Source: UBA7446 sp965657545 (lineage in GTDB: Bacteria > Bacteroidota > Bacteroidia > Flavobacteriales > Flavobacteriaceae). Taken from it: a DNA stretch of 64,000 nucleotides. The position numbers and the translations under genes were made by a program. The stretch covers positions 1-64,000 of the forward strand of contig CBFHOG010000004.1 of NCBI GenBank assembly GCA_965657545.1, read 5' to 3'. Each line of letters starts with the position of its first letter. Positions within the stretch are counted from its first letter, which is position 1. Positions 54,480-63,678 of the stretch are shown in pieces. The notes under the pieces were generated by a model. That model did not search any database, was not told where the DNA came from, and was given only the letters and a program-made list of their open reading frames with translations.

Positions 54480-55544
54480 ATGCGAGATAAGCTAATTTCG
54501 AAAAAAAAACCAACTTATCCTATTAGTCCATTTTTAGCGGATTATTTGGAGGAGTATTCGCGGTCGTTAAAAATCCCAATTTTTTATGATGACTTATTGC
54601 GTTTTTCAGGTTCTGTGGCTGTAATGAATAAGCACGACCAGGACAGTCTTTGGGTACGGGTGTTTTATTCGGATAGTGACAGAATAGAAATAGATGAACA
54701 ACTCAAACAGGTTTATGCTTTGTTACACTCCGACGGAAGCTCCATGACGATTCCTTATCTCAATGTAGATTGCATTGACTATTGTACGTTTGGAAACTCA
54801 AAGCCTTTTCGTGTTAAAATTCGTAACACGCTCAATGATAACTTTATTTATTTCTATGTAAAAAAGGCTGATGCCTCACGCATCTATGGGTTGGAACTGG
54901 AGCATATGCTTTCACCCCATAATTTAAATTTTTTGGTTTATCAAAACACGCTCATAGAAGAGCATATTGCAGGTATTCCTGGGGATGAATTTATTGAAGA
55001 ATTTTTGCCAACTTGTACCATAACCGAACGCAATCAGATTGCAAAATCGTTTGTAAAATTTAATGAACGCTGTATGATTCGCCTTTTAGGCGATATGCGT
55101 GCGTATAATTATGTCATTATTCCCATTCACGATTTTGATAAGGTAATCTATAAAATCCGTGCCATTGATTTTGATCAACAGTCTTATGAGGGGGATTTAA
55201 AGGTATATCGTCCGCAATTTTTTAAAGAAAACTTTCCTATGGTTATGTTGGTTAAAGACCATTTGGATAAAACATCTATTGACCAGTATAAGATTGAAGA
55301 GCGTGCCACCATAGCTCGACGTATTTTGAGTAACGAAACCCGTTTAACACAGTTGCTAAAGTGTATGCTCAATGACCATATCTCAACGCCTGAGAAAATA
55401 GAGCAGTTGCGTAAAGAGGTTTATGAACTAACGAAGCAGCCTTCGTTTCTAAAAAGTCGTTCTATGGGGGAAATAGTTCGTGCGGCGTTTCATTTTGTTA
55501 AGCGAAACTATGAAAACCACGAAATGCTACGGGTAAATCGTTAA
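54480..55544 (+). CDS. Uncharacterised protein with kinase-like motifs
   Basis: I do not recognise a named family for this 354-residue protein. The order of motifs suggests a protein-kinase/aminoglycoside-kinase fold: a beta-strand lysine in YFYVKKA (Lys128/129), a candidate helix-C Glu (141, or 160/161), hinge-like EEHIAGIPGDEFIEEF, then GDMRAYNYVI, where Asp205 and Asn210 have the spacing of the catalytic loop (D-x4-N), and AIDFDQ, where Asp230-Phe-Asp could be the metal-binding DFG equivalent. No glycine-rich loop is clear. The N-terminus (1-120) is a separate alpha/beta region. It is cytoplasmic with no signal. It is divergent from the ABC exporter and convergent (4-bp overlap) with the PRiA4b gene. 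Homologues seem widespread in Bacteroidota from memory. Confidence 0.75.
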   Translation: MRDKLISKKKPTYPISPFLADYLEEYSRSLKIPIFYDDLLRFSGSVAVMNKHDQDSLWVRVFYSDSDRIEIDEQLKQVYALLHSDGSSMTIPYLNVDCIDYCTFGNSKPFRVKIRNTLNDNFIYFYVKKADASRIYGLELEHMLSPHNLNFLVYQNTLIEEHIAGIPGDEFIEEFLPTCTITERNQIAKSFVKFNERCMIRLLGDMRAYNYVIIPIHDFDKVIYKIRAIDFDQQSYEGDLKVYRPQFFKENFPMVMLVKDHLDKTSIDQYKIEERATIARRILSNETRLTQLLKCMLNDHISTPEKIEQLRKEVYELTKQPSFLKSRSMGEIVRAAFHFVKRNYENHEMLRVNR

Positions 55545-56035
55545 TACCAATCGTCTGAGGGTTCGTCAAAATCATCGATACCGTTTTCCTCAAAGTCATC
55601 TTCACTCCATTGGTCTTTATCGGCTTCAAATGTTTTTTCAGGTGCTTCTTCTGGGACATCCCCGTGCGAAAAAAGAAGTAATGGATATGTATTTCCTGGT
55701 TTGGGTTCGTCGGTTTCGATGAGTTCAATAAAGAAAGTCCAAAGATTTAAAAAATCATAGACATAGAGCATTTTAGATATGTGTGGGAAAATATCATGTA
55801 GTAAAGTATCGCTCATGCGACGTGCGTCATCTTCTCCCATATCAAATAATGAAATGGAATCACCTTGTTGCCATTCGTCATCGCTCTCATAAAAAACCGC
55901 CATTTCAGATCCGCCAAAACCAAACGCTTGCGTTATGGCATTGTGAAAATCTTCAAATGTGGCATTTTCTTCTAGAGCGATATCGCGGAAAACATCCTCT
56001 TTGGTGTCTAAAATAAGTCTAAAGTGATAAATCAT
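55541..56035 (-). CDS. PRiA4b ORF-3-like family protein
   Basis: The 164-residue protein has the pRiA4b ORF-3-like core (YHFRLILDTKEDVFRDI, ATFEDFHNAITQAFGF, MAVFYESDDEWQQG, LYVYDFLNLWTFFIELIE) and a very acidic C-terminal tail (from about 130, rich in Asp and Glu). The family's role is unknown and it was first noted on plasmids and near transposons; no mobile element is seen here. The ATG at 56035 is chosen; it overlaps ctaA by 17 bp. Confidence 0.82.
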   Translation of the reverse strand: MIYHFRLILDTKEDVFRDIALEENATFEDFHNAITQAFGFGGSEMAVFYESDDEWQQGDSISLFDMGEDDARRMSDTLLHDIFPHISKMLYVYDFLNLWTFFIELIETDEPKPGNTYPLLLFSHGDVPEEAPEKTFEADKDQWSEDDFEENGIDDFDEPSDDWY

Positions 56036-57050
56036 AACGGTGTAAGTTAATGCGTAAAATCCAATACAATTGCACGCCAAATAACAGCGTTGCTAATACC
56101 AAATGTAGCGGTTGAGTGGCAAATGGAAAATCCAAATAAAACATGGCAATACCCAAAAGCACTTCCGCTCCAATAAGCCATAAAATACGTTGAATAAAAA
56201 CACGTTCAATTTGTGCTTTTACTACATTGAAATAAAGCAAAGCATTGGTGGCTAATACAAGTATAGATAGGCTTCTGTGTATGTAAAAGTTGAGCTCTGG
56301 TGCAGCCAACCAAAACTGTGGTAAGTCGTATCCCCATCGGTCAATTTGTACATCGACAAATTGTCTAACCTGAATTCCAAGCACAATTTGAATCAAGGTA
56401 AGGGCAAAAGTTACGTAAAGCAGGGCACGAATTTTTCTAGACGGTAATTTACTTAATCCAAAAGATTTAGATGCAACTCGAATCACTAATATAAATCCAA
56501 TAAGCAACAACGCCATCAACATGTGTAAAGAGATTTTTAAGGGCAATAAATTGGAATCAACAACTGTTTTTCCCAACCACGCCTGAAACAAAATCCCTAA
56601 AAGTGATAATAGTGAAAAAATAAAAATGACGGGTTTTTTACGCCACCATTTTAGGCTGTATCCAAACAGTATAAGTATGGCTACACCGGAGAGTGCTCCT
56701 AGTAATCGGTTTATGAATTCGATCCACGTGTGTTTGGCATCAAAGATTGCATAATCGTGTTTGGTGTAAGGTTCCCAAAAATCGGGATTAAAACTATCAG
56801 CACTTGTAAATTTATATGAAGCAATTAAAAGGCGTTCATTGTCAATTATGACATTTCCTTTTTGATATGTTGTATTGGGTTTCCATTCTAATTGCTCGGC
56901 TTGGGTAGGTGGGATATAATAACCAAAACACTTGGGCCAGTCTGGGCAACCCATTCCGCTTCCCGTCATACGTACCGTAGCACCTGCAGCAATAACAAGA
57001 TATACGATAATGAGAGAGATACGCGTCCAGCGTTGTAGATTTTTATACAT
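56019..57050 (-). CDS. ctaA: Heme A synthase (CtaA/Cox15)
   Basis: The 343-residue inner-membrane enzyme oxidises the C8 methyl of heme O to make heme A for cytochrome oxidase. Two four-helix halves carry the heme histidines (WIEFINRLLGALSG, KISLHMLMALLLIG, YIHRSLSILVLATNALL, QPLHLVLATLLFGVQ). The N-terminal RMTGSGMGCPDWPKCFGYYIPP is the Cox15 signature. It is 2 bp downstream of the CCA enzyme gene on the same strand. Confidence 0.93.
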   Translation of the reverse strand: MYKNLQRWTRISLIIVYLVIAAGATVRMTGSGMGCPDWPKCFGYYIPPTQAEQLEWKPNTTYQKGNVIIDNERLLIASYKFTSADSFNPDFWEPYTKHDYAIFDAKHTWIEFINRLLGALSGVAILILFGYSLKWWRKKPVIFIFSLLSLLGILFQAWLGKTVVDSNLLPLKISLHMLMALLLIGFILVIRVASKSFGLSKLPSRKIRALLYVTFALTLIQIVLGIQVRQFVDVQIDRWGYDLPQFWLAAPELNFYIHRSLSILVLATNALLYFNVVKAQIERVFIQRILWLIGAEVLLGIAMFYLDFPFATQPLHLVLATLLFGVQLYWILRINLHRYDLSL

Positions 57051-57052
57051 AA

Positions 57053-58483
57053 TTAGGCGGGCGATAAGCCCATTGCTTGCGCTTTGGTTAACATAAATGC
57101 ATGTGCAGCTTTGTATTCGTTTGGAATCTCACCTTCCAAAATAGCTTCTTTAATCGCCTCTTTAATTTCCCCTACTTGACGGCACGGCTTTAGCGCAAAA
57201 ATACGCATGATTTCCTCTCCTGAAACAGGGGGTTGAAAGTTTCGAACATGATCTCTAGCTTCAACTTCTTTTACTTTGTTCTTGACAATTTCAAAGTTTT
57301 GATGATAGCGCGCAAATCGTTTTGGATTTTTTGTTGTGATATCTGCTTTACAGAGTAAAAGTAAGTCATCGAGTAAGTCTCCAGCATCAAATATCAAACG
57401 CCGTACGGCAGAATCGGTGACATCGTCTTGTGCAATAACAATGGGTCTTGAGCTCATATAAACGAGTTTTTGCACATATTTCATTTTTTCATTTAGGGGC
57501 ATTCGTAGGCGTTTAAATAGCTTATACACCATTTTGGCACCAACAAACTCGTGAGCATGAAAAGTCCAGCCTACTTTATTATCGAATTTTTTTGTGGGTG
57601 CTTTGCCAATATCATGTAAAAGTGCCGCCCATCGCAACCAAACATTGTCAGCATATTCGCTGATATTATCCACCACTTCAAGTGTGTGATAAAAATTGTC
57701 TTTATGGCGTTGCCCTTCTACTTCGTCAATCCCTTTTAGGGCGATGAGCTCAGGTAAAATACGTGCTAAAAGTCCTGTTTTTTCGAGTAATAAGAACCCT
57801 GTTGAAGGTTTTGGACAAGCCAATATTTTGTGCAATTCTTCCACAATTCGCTCTTTGGATAAAATATCAACGCGTTTGTTGTTTTGAATAATACTTTTAA
57901 AAGATGCTTGTTCAATCTTAAAGTCTAGTTGGTTGGCAAATCGGATGGCGCGAAGCATTCGCAATGGATCGTCAGAATAGGTGATATCAGGGTCTAGAGG
58001 CGTACGTAAAATCCCTTTTTCTAAGTCTGAAACGCCATCAAATGGGTCTAGTAGTTTACCAAATTGCTCGGCATTTAGGCAAAGTGCTAAGGCGTTGATG
58101 GTAAAATCTCGTCGGTTTTGATCGTCTTCCAAGCTGCCATTTTCCACAATAGGGTTTCTGCTATCTGAAGTATAGCTTTCTTTTCGTGCACCAACAAACT
58201 CAAGCTGTGTGTCACCAAACTTAATCATCGCAGTGCCGTAGTTTTTAAAGACTTGAATCTGATTTTTTCCAGGAAGCAATTCAGCCACTTTTTTTGCTAA
58301 CGCAATACCACTACCAACAGCTACTATATCTATATCCGAACCTGTTTCACGTCTCAAGAAAGTGTCTCTTACAAACCCTCCAATAACATATACCTCCACT
58401 TGAAGGGCATCTGCGGCTTTTTGGATATAAGTAAAGGCAGGCAGTTCAAGTGCCTTATTGATATGTGTTTTGTTTATGTTCAT
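57053..58483 (-). CDS. cca: CCA tRNA nucleotidyltransferase with HD domain
   Basis: The 476-residue protein adds or repairs CCA at tRNA 3' ends. The class II nucleotidyltransferase core has VYVIGGFVRDTFL and the metal-binding SDIDIV; RRDFTINALAL and DPLRMLRAIRFANQL follow, then an HD domain (about 255-370, LLHDIGKAPTK). It may be a poly(A) polymerase relative, but the length and HD domain favour CCA-adding. Its start overlaps the Sua5 stop by 4 bp. Confidence 0.93.
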   Translation of the reverse strand: MNINKTHINKALELPAFTYIQKAADALQVEVYVIGGFVRDTFLRRETGSDIDIVAVGSGIALAKKVAELLPGKNQIQVFKNYGTAMIKFGDTQLEFVGARKESYTSDSRNPIVENGSLEDDQNRRDFTINALALCLNAEQFGKLLDPFDGVSDLEKGILRTPLDPDITYSDDPLRMLRAIRFANQLDFKIEQASFKSIIQNNKRVDILSKERIVEELHKILACPKPSTGFLLLEKTGLLARILPELIALKGIDEVEGQRHKDNFYHTLEVVDNISEYADNVWLRWAALLHDIGKAPTKKFDNKVGWTFHAHEFVGAKMVYKLFKRLRMPLNEKMKYVQKLVYMSSRPIVIAQDDVTDSAVRRLIFDAGDLLDDLLLLCKADITTKNPKRFARYHQNFEIVKNKVKEVEARDHVRNFQPPVSGEEIMRIFALKPCRQVGEIKEAIKEAILEGEIPNEYKAAHAFMLTKAQAMGLSPA

Positions 58484-59034
58484 CGCAATTGCTTCACGCT
58501 TCCATCGGGTAATACTTGCAACACACGCGACGGAATTTGTGTTACATTGTCTTTATTCAAAGGTACTACTTCGTCCACTTGCGCCAAAATTTGAGGGTCT
58601 ATTTCGTGATAGGTAGTGGGAATGGGTGCGCCGCTTAAGTTTGCAGAGGTACTCACAATTGGTTTTCCATATGCCGCAATTAAATCGAGTACAAAACAGG
58701 GTTTTGGAATTCGGATCGCAACGCTTCCGTTATCGCTGACAACGCCTTTTGCTAGTTCTTTCCCTTTAGGATAAACGAGTGTTGTTGGGTGTTCACTATT
58801 TAGTAATTCTTCAATGTTTTCAGGGACGTTTTCGACGTATTGCTTTAACATCTCAATATCAGCAACAAGTGCAATAAGCGGTTTGTTTTTTGGACGGTTT
58901 TTTAGTTTAAAAATGGTATTTACCGCTTTTTGATTTGTTGCATCACAGCCCAACCCCCAAATGGTATCGGCTGGGTATAGCAGTGTTTTTCCTTGCTTTA
59001 AGGTAGTAACGAAATGATTAATGTCTATTTTCAT
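58480..59034 (-). CDS. L-threonylcarbamoyladenylate synthase (Sua5/YciO/YrdC)
   Basis: The 184-residue enzyme makes threonylcarbamoyl-AMP for the t6A modification of ANN-reading tRNAs. Signatures are LLYPADTIWGLGCDATNQKAV, KLKNRPKNKPL and the C-terminal SVAIRIPKPC and VSTSANLSGAPIPTT. It is the short form without the Sua5 C-terminal domain (TsaC/YciO-like). It sits between a glycosyltransferase gene (17-bp overlap) and cca (4-bp overlap). Confidence 0.92.
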   Translation of the reverse strand: MKIDINHFVTTLKQGKTLLYPADTIWGLGCDATNQKAVNTIFKLKNRPKNKPLIALVADIEMLKQYVENVPENIEELLNSEHPTTLVYPKGKELAKGVVSDNGSVAIRIPKPCFVLDLIAAYGKPIVSTSANLSGAPIPTTYHEIDPQILAQVDEVVPLNKDNVTQIPSRVLQVLPDGSVKQLR

Positions 59035-60865
59035 TATTGTATTCTAATGTAATTTTTGCCTTTAGCCACGTTTCTCGGGTACGTAACTTGCAAATTGTCA
59101 ACCCTATTTTTCCGTCCAAAAAGCCACCTCTCAAAATATAACTGTTCAAAAATTTAAAAGCTGGTTTTAAGTAGAGGTTGAAAAGTCCAATCTTTTTATT
59201 CTCTTTTATATACGTCTGTGCTGCATAGTGTGCATACCGCTCTATTTTTTTTATGTAGCGCTCCAAATCGTTTGTGGTGTAATGAACGATAGTACTGTTC
59301 AAACTTCCAAAAGGTTTGGTATACTCAATTTCCTCGTGCACCATTTTGTTTTCGTATTTGTGTAAATCACGATGAAAAAAACGCACCACACGATCGTTTT
59401 GCCAACCACAAAAACGCACTTTTTTTCCTAAAAAATAGTTTGTTCTACGCATCCAAAAAGCGGTGTGTTTTGGTCTTGTTTGTAAGATGTTTTTTATCTC
59501 AGTAGCTAAATTTTCCGATACCATCTCATCTGCATCTAGTAAGATAATCCACGGATATTTCGCTTGTGGAATGGCCCAATTTTTTTGGTCTGCGGCATAG
59601 TTGTATTTGCGTTGTAAAACCTTTGCGCCAAACTTTTCACACAGCGCAACAGTATTGTCTGTGCTAAAGGAGTCAATGACTAAAATTTCATCTGCCCAAT
59701 TAATGGATTTTAAGCAGTTTTCAATATTTTTTTCCTCGTTATATGTTGTTACAATTGCGGTAATACGTCTGTTAAATCCTTGAATCAGGTATTTTTCAAT
59801 TTTGAGATTAATTTTATCAATTGAAAACAAGTCCTTTGTGAAAGAATAGGCGTTTTCTCCCATTTCAGCAGTAAACTCTCGGTCAAAATAGAGTTTTTTG
59901 ATAGCATTACTGAATTCCTCCACATCATTATCGGGGGTCAGTATTCCTGTTGAATTTTGTTTTACGATTTCTGGTTTACTACTATTATCAAACGCTACGA
60001 CAGGTATTTTATTCGCCGCTGCTTCTATGATGACAAAACCAAACCCTTCATACAAAGATGGTAGTAAAAGCACATCGCCGCTTTTGTAAAAATCCTTCGG
60101 GTTTTTAACAAACCCAACGAAGTAAACATCATCATCAAGTTGATTTATTTCTACGCGACTTTTTAGGTGTTCATAAAGAGAGCCACTTCCACCAATCAAT
60201 AACTTGAAACGAACACCATCTTTTTTTAATTGTATGGCTACGTCTATTAAAAAGGAATGATTTTTCTCGGTTTCTAACCTACCAAGGCTTAATAATACAA
60301 GTTCATTTTCCTTTTTTTTATAAATGGGATTGAACTCCCTTTTTTCAATCAAGTCAAAATTAACGCCATGTGGAATTATTTTCACATAATCTTTGTTGAA
60401 TATAGACTTATTGTTTTGGTAAATGCAGTTTTTCGTTGCCAACGAATTGACCAAAATCTCATCAATTATATGCGTGTAAATTAATCTGTTTGTTCGTGAA
60501 TTACGCACGGCATTCGCACTTCCCTTGAAATAAATTTTCCTATTCACTTTTGATAAAAAAGCGGCAAGTCCACCAGCCTTTACATCTCTTGACAAGTTTA
60601 GAAGAACAATTTTGACTTTATATTTCTTATAAAATTGTATTAATCGCAAAAGTTTAATTGGATTTAAAAAACTTAGGTTTCCAATTTTAATAGTAAATGT
60701 GGGAATCGTGGTCTTTTCAAGTTTACGATGTAGTGCACTCCCTTTGTTACAAACAACAACAACTTTATGTCCTTTTTCATGCATGAACATGGCGGTTTCA
60801 AAATGCCATTTCTCTCCGCCACCCCAAGGAATTGCTGTATTAAAAAAACAAATGGTGTTGTTCAT
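59018..60865 (-). CDS. Two-domain glycosyltransferase: GT4 fused to GT2
   Basis: The 615-residue protein joins two glycosyltransferases. Residues 1-362 are a GT4 (GT-B fold) enzyme with WGGGEKWHFETA, LSLGRLETEKNH and the E-x7-E motif (Glu273, Glu281 in EGFGFVIIE). Residues about 368-615 are a GT2 (GT-A fold) domain with IVTTYNEEKNIENCL, DSFSTDNT and DAD (444-446), of the WaaE/KdtX LPS-core type, closest in this window to the gene at 62042-62809. The fusion suggests two sugar transfers in succession to one surface glycan or LPS core. It overlaps its neighbours on both sides (17 and 4 bp). Confidence 0.88.
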   Translation of the reverse strand: MNNTICFFNTAIPWGGGEKWHFETAMFMHEKGHKVVVVCNKGSALHRKLEKTTIPTFTIKIGNLSFLNPIKLLRLIQFYKKYKVKIVLLNLSRDVKAGGLAAFLSKVNRKIYFKGSANAVRNSRTNRLIYTHIIDEILVNSLATKNCIYQNNKSIFNKDYVKIIPHGVNFDLIEKREFNPIYKKKENELVLLSLGRLETEKNHSFLIDVAIQLKKDGVRFKLLIGGSGSLYEHLKSRVEINQLDDDVYFVGFVKNPKDFYKSGDVLLLPSLYEGFGFVIIEAAANKIPVVAFDNSSKPEIVKQNSTGILTPDNDVEEFSNAIKKLYFDREFTAEMGENAYSFTKDLFSIDKINLKIEKYLIQGFNRRITAIVTTYNEEKNIENCLKSINWADEILVIDSFSTDNTVALCEKFGAKVLQRKYNYAADQKNWAIPQAKYPWIILLDADEMVSENLATEIKNILQTRPKHTAFWMRRTNYFLGKKVRFCGWQNDRVVRFFHRDLHKYENKMVHEEIEYTKPFGSLNSTIVHYTTNDLERYIKKIERYAHYAAQTYIKENKKIGLFNLYLKPAFKFLNSYILRGGFLDGKIGLTICKLRTRETWLKAKITLEYNNENRH

Positions 60866-61968
60866 GTTAATAGCGATTTGTAAAGCTTATCCCATTGCTT
60901 AGCTAAAACGTTGTCGTTAAATTTTTGCGCATAATTAAGTCCCGATTCAATACGTTTTTTTCGAGATTTATGAGATTCGGCATACAGGCTTTCAACGGCT
61001 GTTAGAAGCTCGGTTTCGCTCTGTGGATCTATATAAATACTAGATGGACCACCTGCTTCAGAAAAACAACCTCCCTTTGTAGTGACCACTGGAACGCCAC
61101 TATAAAGCGCTTCTATGATAGGAATTCCAAATCCCTCAAAAAAAGACGGATAACAAAAAACAGTCGCATTTTGATAAATTCCGGCTAGGTCTTCAATGTC
61201 AATATTTTGGATAAATAAAACCCGGTCTAGCATATTATTTTCCTTGACATACTTTTTTAATGCCTCCCCGTATGATTTTACCTTTCCAACAAAAACCATA
61301 TGGTAATTTGTGTCTTTTAGTGCTTTTGCAATAGATAACGCATTTTTTCTCGCTTCAAGTGTACCCACACACAATACAAACTTTTCAGGAAGTTGATGTT
61401 TTTTTGCAACAGCGTTCAGCGCTTCTTCCGTAAAGGTGGTTTTAAAAATAGGGTGACACCCTTGGTAAATAACATCAATATTTTCTGCAGGTGTTGCAGT
61501 AAATTCAACCAAATCTGCTTTTGTTTGCTCACTGATGGCCACTATTTTTGAAGCTGATTTTACAGCGTGATTTACTTTTCTTTTGTGGATTTCTGCATCA
61601 ATGGATGTATAAAGTTCAGGGTAACGATAAAAAATAAGATCGTGTACCGTTACAACTGAAGGTGTGTCAAGCGCTTTAGGTAATTCTCCACTTAGTCCGT
61701 GGAAAATATCAATACCATCATTTTTCAATTGTCGTACAATTGGACCTTGTCGCCAAATAGAATGAAAATACCGCCAAATACCTTTTGGTTGTTTTTCTAT
61801 GGTGTTAGGCAATGGTTCCCACCGATTCAGTTTTTGGTTCTTTGGATTGTAAAGGAGGTATAGGTTTTTTGGATAATAGGTTGCCAAAATACGCACCAAA
61901 TCACGGCTGTAGTTTCCTAAGCCACTGGCATTGTGAAAAATTCGCTTTGCATCGTAGCCAATACGCAT
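60862..61968 (-). CDS. Glycosyltransferase family 4 protein
   Basis: The 368-residue GT-B enzyme has RIGYDAKRIFHNASGLGNYSRDL at the N-terminus (spread over the first 25 residues), HGLSGELP, TVHDLIFYRYPELY, KIVAISEQTKADLVEF, VGTLEARKNAL and the E-x7-E motif FEGFGIPIIEAL. It resembles mannosyl- or rhamnosyltransferases of surface polysaccharide synthesis; the sugar is not predictable. It is translationally coupled (ATGA) to the GT4-GT2 fusion gene. Confidence 0.9.
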   Translation of the reverse strand: MRIGYDAKRIFHNASGLGNYSRDLVRILATYYPKNLYLLYNPKNQKLNRWEPLPNTIEKQPKGIWRYFHSIWRQGPIVRQLKNDGIDIFHGLSGELPKALDTPSVVTVHDLIFYRYPELYTSIDAEIHKRKVNHAVKSASKIVAISEQTKADLVEFTATPAENIDVIYQGCHPIFKTTFTEEALNAVAKKHQLPEKFVLCVGTLEARKNALSIAKALKDTNYHMVFVGKVKSYGEALKKYVKENNMLDRVLFIQNIDIEDLAGIYQNATVFCYPSFFEGFGIPIIEALYSGVPVVTTKGGCFSEAGGPSSIYIDPQSETELLTAVESLYAESHKSRKKRIESGLNYAQKFNDNVLAKQWDKLYKSLLT

Positions 61969-62041
61969 AGGACAAAACTACTTCAATTTGTTTAGATTTT
62001 CATTATGGCTAATAGTGTATATTAGCGATAACTATTTTGAG

Positions 62042-62809
62042 ATGTTAAGTAATAAGATTAGCACTGTTATTATAACTAAAAACGAGGAAACCAATATCGA
62101 AAGGTGTTTGTTGTCTGTTCTAGACTTTTCTGATGAGGTTATAGTAGTAGATGATTTTTCAACAGATCAAACGCCTGATATTTGTAAGCGGCACAAGGTT
62201 GTTTTTATCCAAAATAAATTTGAAGATTTCGCATCTCAAAAAAACCATGCTTTAGACAAGGCTACATACCCACTTGTTTTTTCTATTGATGCTGATGAAC
62301 AAGTATCGGAAAAACTCAAAAAATCCATTTTGGCAATCAAGGCTCATCCCACAATGATGTTTTATTCGATGAATAGAAAGACGAATTATTTGGGCAAGTG
62401 GATTCGTTATTCAGGTTGGTATCCTGACACAAAAATTAGATTGTGGCAAAAAGAACATGCGCGTTGGCATGGCGCTGTTCATGAAGTTTTGCATCCTGAG
62501 CCACAAAATGTTCAGCATCTAAGGGGTGATTTACTTCATTATTCATACCCTTCATTGCAGTGGCATATTACTAAATTGAATCATTTTACAGATATCGCCT
62601 CAGAACGTATGTTTTCGAGAAACAAACGAGTAAGTTGGCTTAAAATGATACTCTCAATGAAATTTAATTTCATAAAAAAATATGTGTTTCAACTTGGATT
62701 TTTAGATGGATATCATGGGTTGTTGCTCGCTTTGATGTCTTCATATTACACTTTGCTGAAATACGCTAAACTCCGTCATTTACAATCCAAACACAAACAA
62801 GAATCATGA
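62042..62809 (+). CDS. Glycosyltransferase family 2, WaaE/KdtX-like
   Basis: The 255-residue GT-A enzyme has TVIITKNEETNIERCLLSV, DDFSTDQT and DADEQVSEKL, then RKTNYLGKWIRYSGW and GAVHEVLH, features of LPS-core beta-1,4-glucosyltransferase-like enzymes. It shares these blocks with the GT2 half of the fusion at 59018-60865, so the two are paralogues. The ATG at 62042 is chosen over an in-frame start at 61988 that would run into the divergent promoter region. It overlaps the next gene by 4 bp (ATGA). Confidence 0.9.
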   Translation: MLSNKISTVIITKNEETNIERCLLSVLDFSDEVIVVDDFSTDQTPDICKRHKVVFIQNKFEDFASQKNHALDKATYPLVFSIDADEQVSEKLKKSILAIKAHPTMMFYSMNRKTNYLGKWIRYSGWYPDTKIRLWQKEHARWHGAVHEVLHPEPQNVQHLRGDLLHYSYPSLQWHITKLNHFTDIASERMFSRNKRVSWLKMILSMKFNFIKKYVFQLGFLDGYHGLLLALMSSYYTLLKYAKLRHLQSKHKQES

Positions 62810-63678
62810 ATGTCGTAGGATTTTCGTTTATCAAAAATGCTGTTAAATATGATTTCCCTGTGGTGGAGTCTATTAAGTCAGTACTGCCCTTATGTGATAA
62901 GTTTTATATTGCTGTAGGTAAATCCGAAGACGATACACTTGAATTGATTCGTTCTATTGATAAAGATAAAATTGTCATTATTGAGACAGAGTGGGACGAA
63001 ACGCTCAGAGAGGGCGGTCATGTTTTGGCAGCAGAAACAAACAAAGCCATGCAGGCACTACCAACAGATACCGATTGGGCTATATATATCCAAGGAGATG
63101 AGTTGTTCCATGAAAAGGATTATCCAGCCATTCGGACTGCCATGGAAGCCCATAAAAGCAACCCAAAAATTGAAGGACTTTTGTTTCATTACCTTCATTT
63201 CTATGGCTCATACAGCTATGTTGCTGATTCAAATGTGTGGTACCCCAATGAAATTAGAATTATTAAGTACAACCCCGCTGTCTTTTCTTATAAAGATGCA
63301 CAGGGGTTTAGAAAAGGGAATAATGAAAAGTTACAGGTTGCACAAATTGATGCTACGGTATATCATTACGGATATGTAAAACCCCCAAAAATATTACAGG
63401 AAAAGTTTAAAAATTCCAGCAAATTCTATCACGATGATGCTTGGATTGAGCAGACCTTTCCAGGGGATACCTTTGATTTTTTGGAACATGTTAGTGAGCT
63501 AAAACGCTTTGAAACGAGTCATCCTAAATTGATTCAGGAACGAATTGATCGGCTTAATTGGGAATTTGACTATGATATTTCCATGAATAAGCCTTCTCTC
63601 AAAAAGCGATTTAAGCATTTCTTGCGTAAATATTTGGGAATTGACTTGGGGTATAAAAATTATATTCTTGTCCGCTAG
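62806..63678 (+). CDS. Glycosyltransferase family 2-like protein
   Basis: The 290-residue protein has a GT-A-like core: FSFIKNAVKYDFPVVESIKSVLP, YIAVGKSEDDTLELIRSI, WAIYIQGDELFHEKD (QGDE in place of DxD), and a basic C-terminus. I place it as a divergent GT2 that would act with the gene before it, to which it is coupled. The donor sugar is unknown. It is convergent with the partial gene that follows (4-bp overlap). Confidence 0.8.
   Translation: MNVVGFSFIKNAVKYDFPVVESIKSVLPLCDKFYIAVGKSEDDTLELIRSIDKDKIVIIETEWDETLREGGHVLAAETNKAMQALPTDTDWAIYIQGDELFHEKDYPAIRTAMEAHKSNPKIEGLLFHYLHFYGSYSYVADSNVWYPNEIRIIKYNPAVFSYKDAQGFRKGNNEKLQVAQIDATVYHYGYVKPPKILQEKFKNSSKFYHDDAWIEQTFPGDTFDFLEHVSELKRFETSHPKLIQERIDRLNWEFDYDISMNKPSLKKRFKHFLRKYLGIDLGYKNYILVR

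Noticed and set aside
55541..56035. PRiA4b-like gene as a sign of a plasmid or transposon insertion
   Set aside because: No transposase, inverted repeats or target duplication surround it, and it is tightly packed between housekeeping genes.
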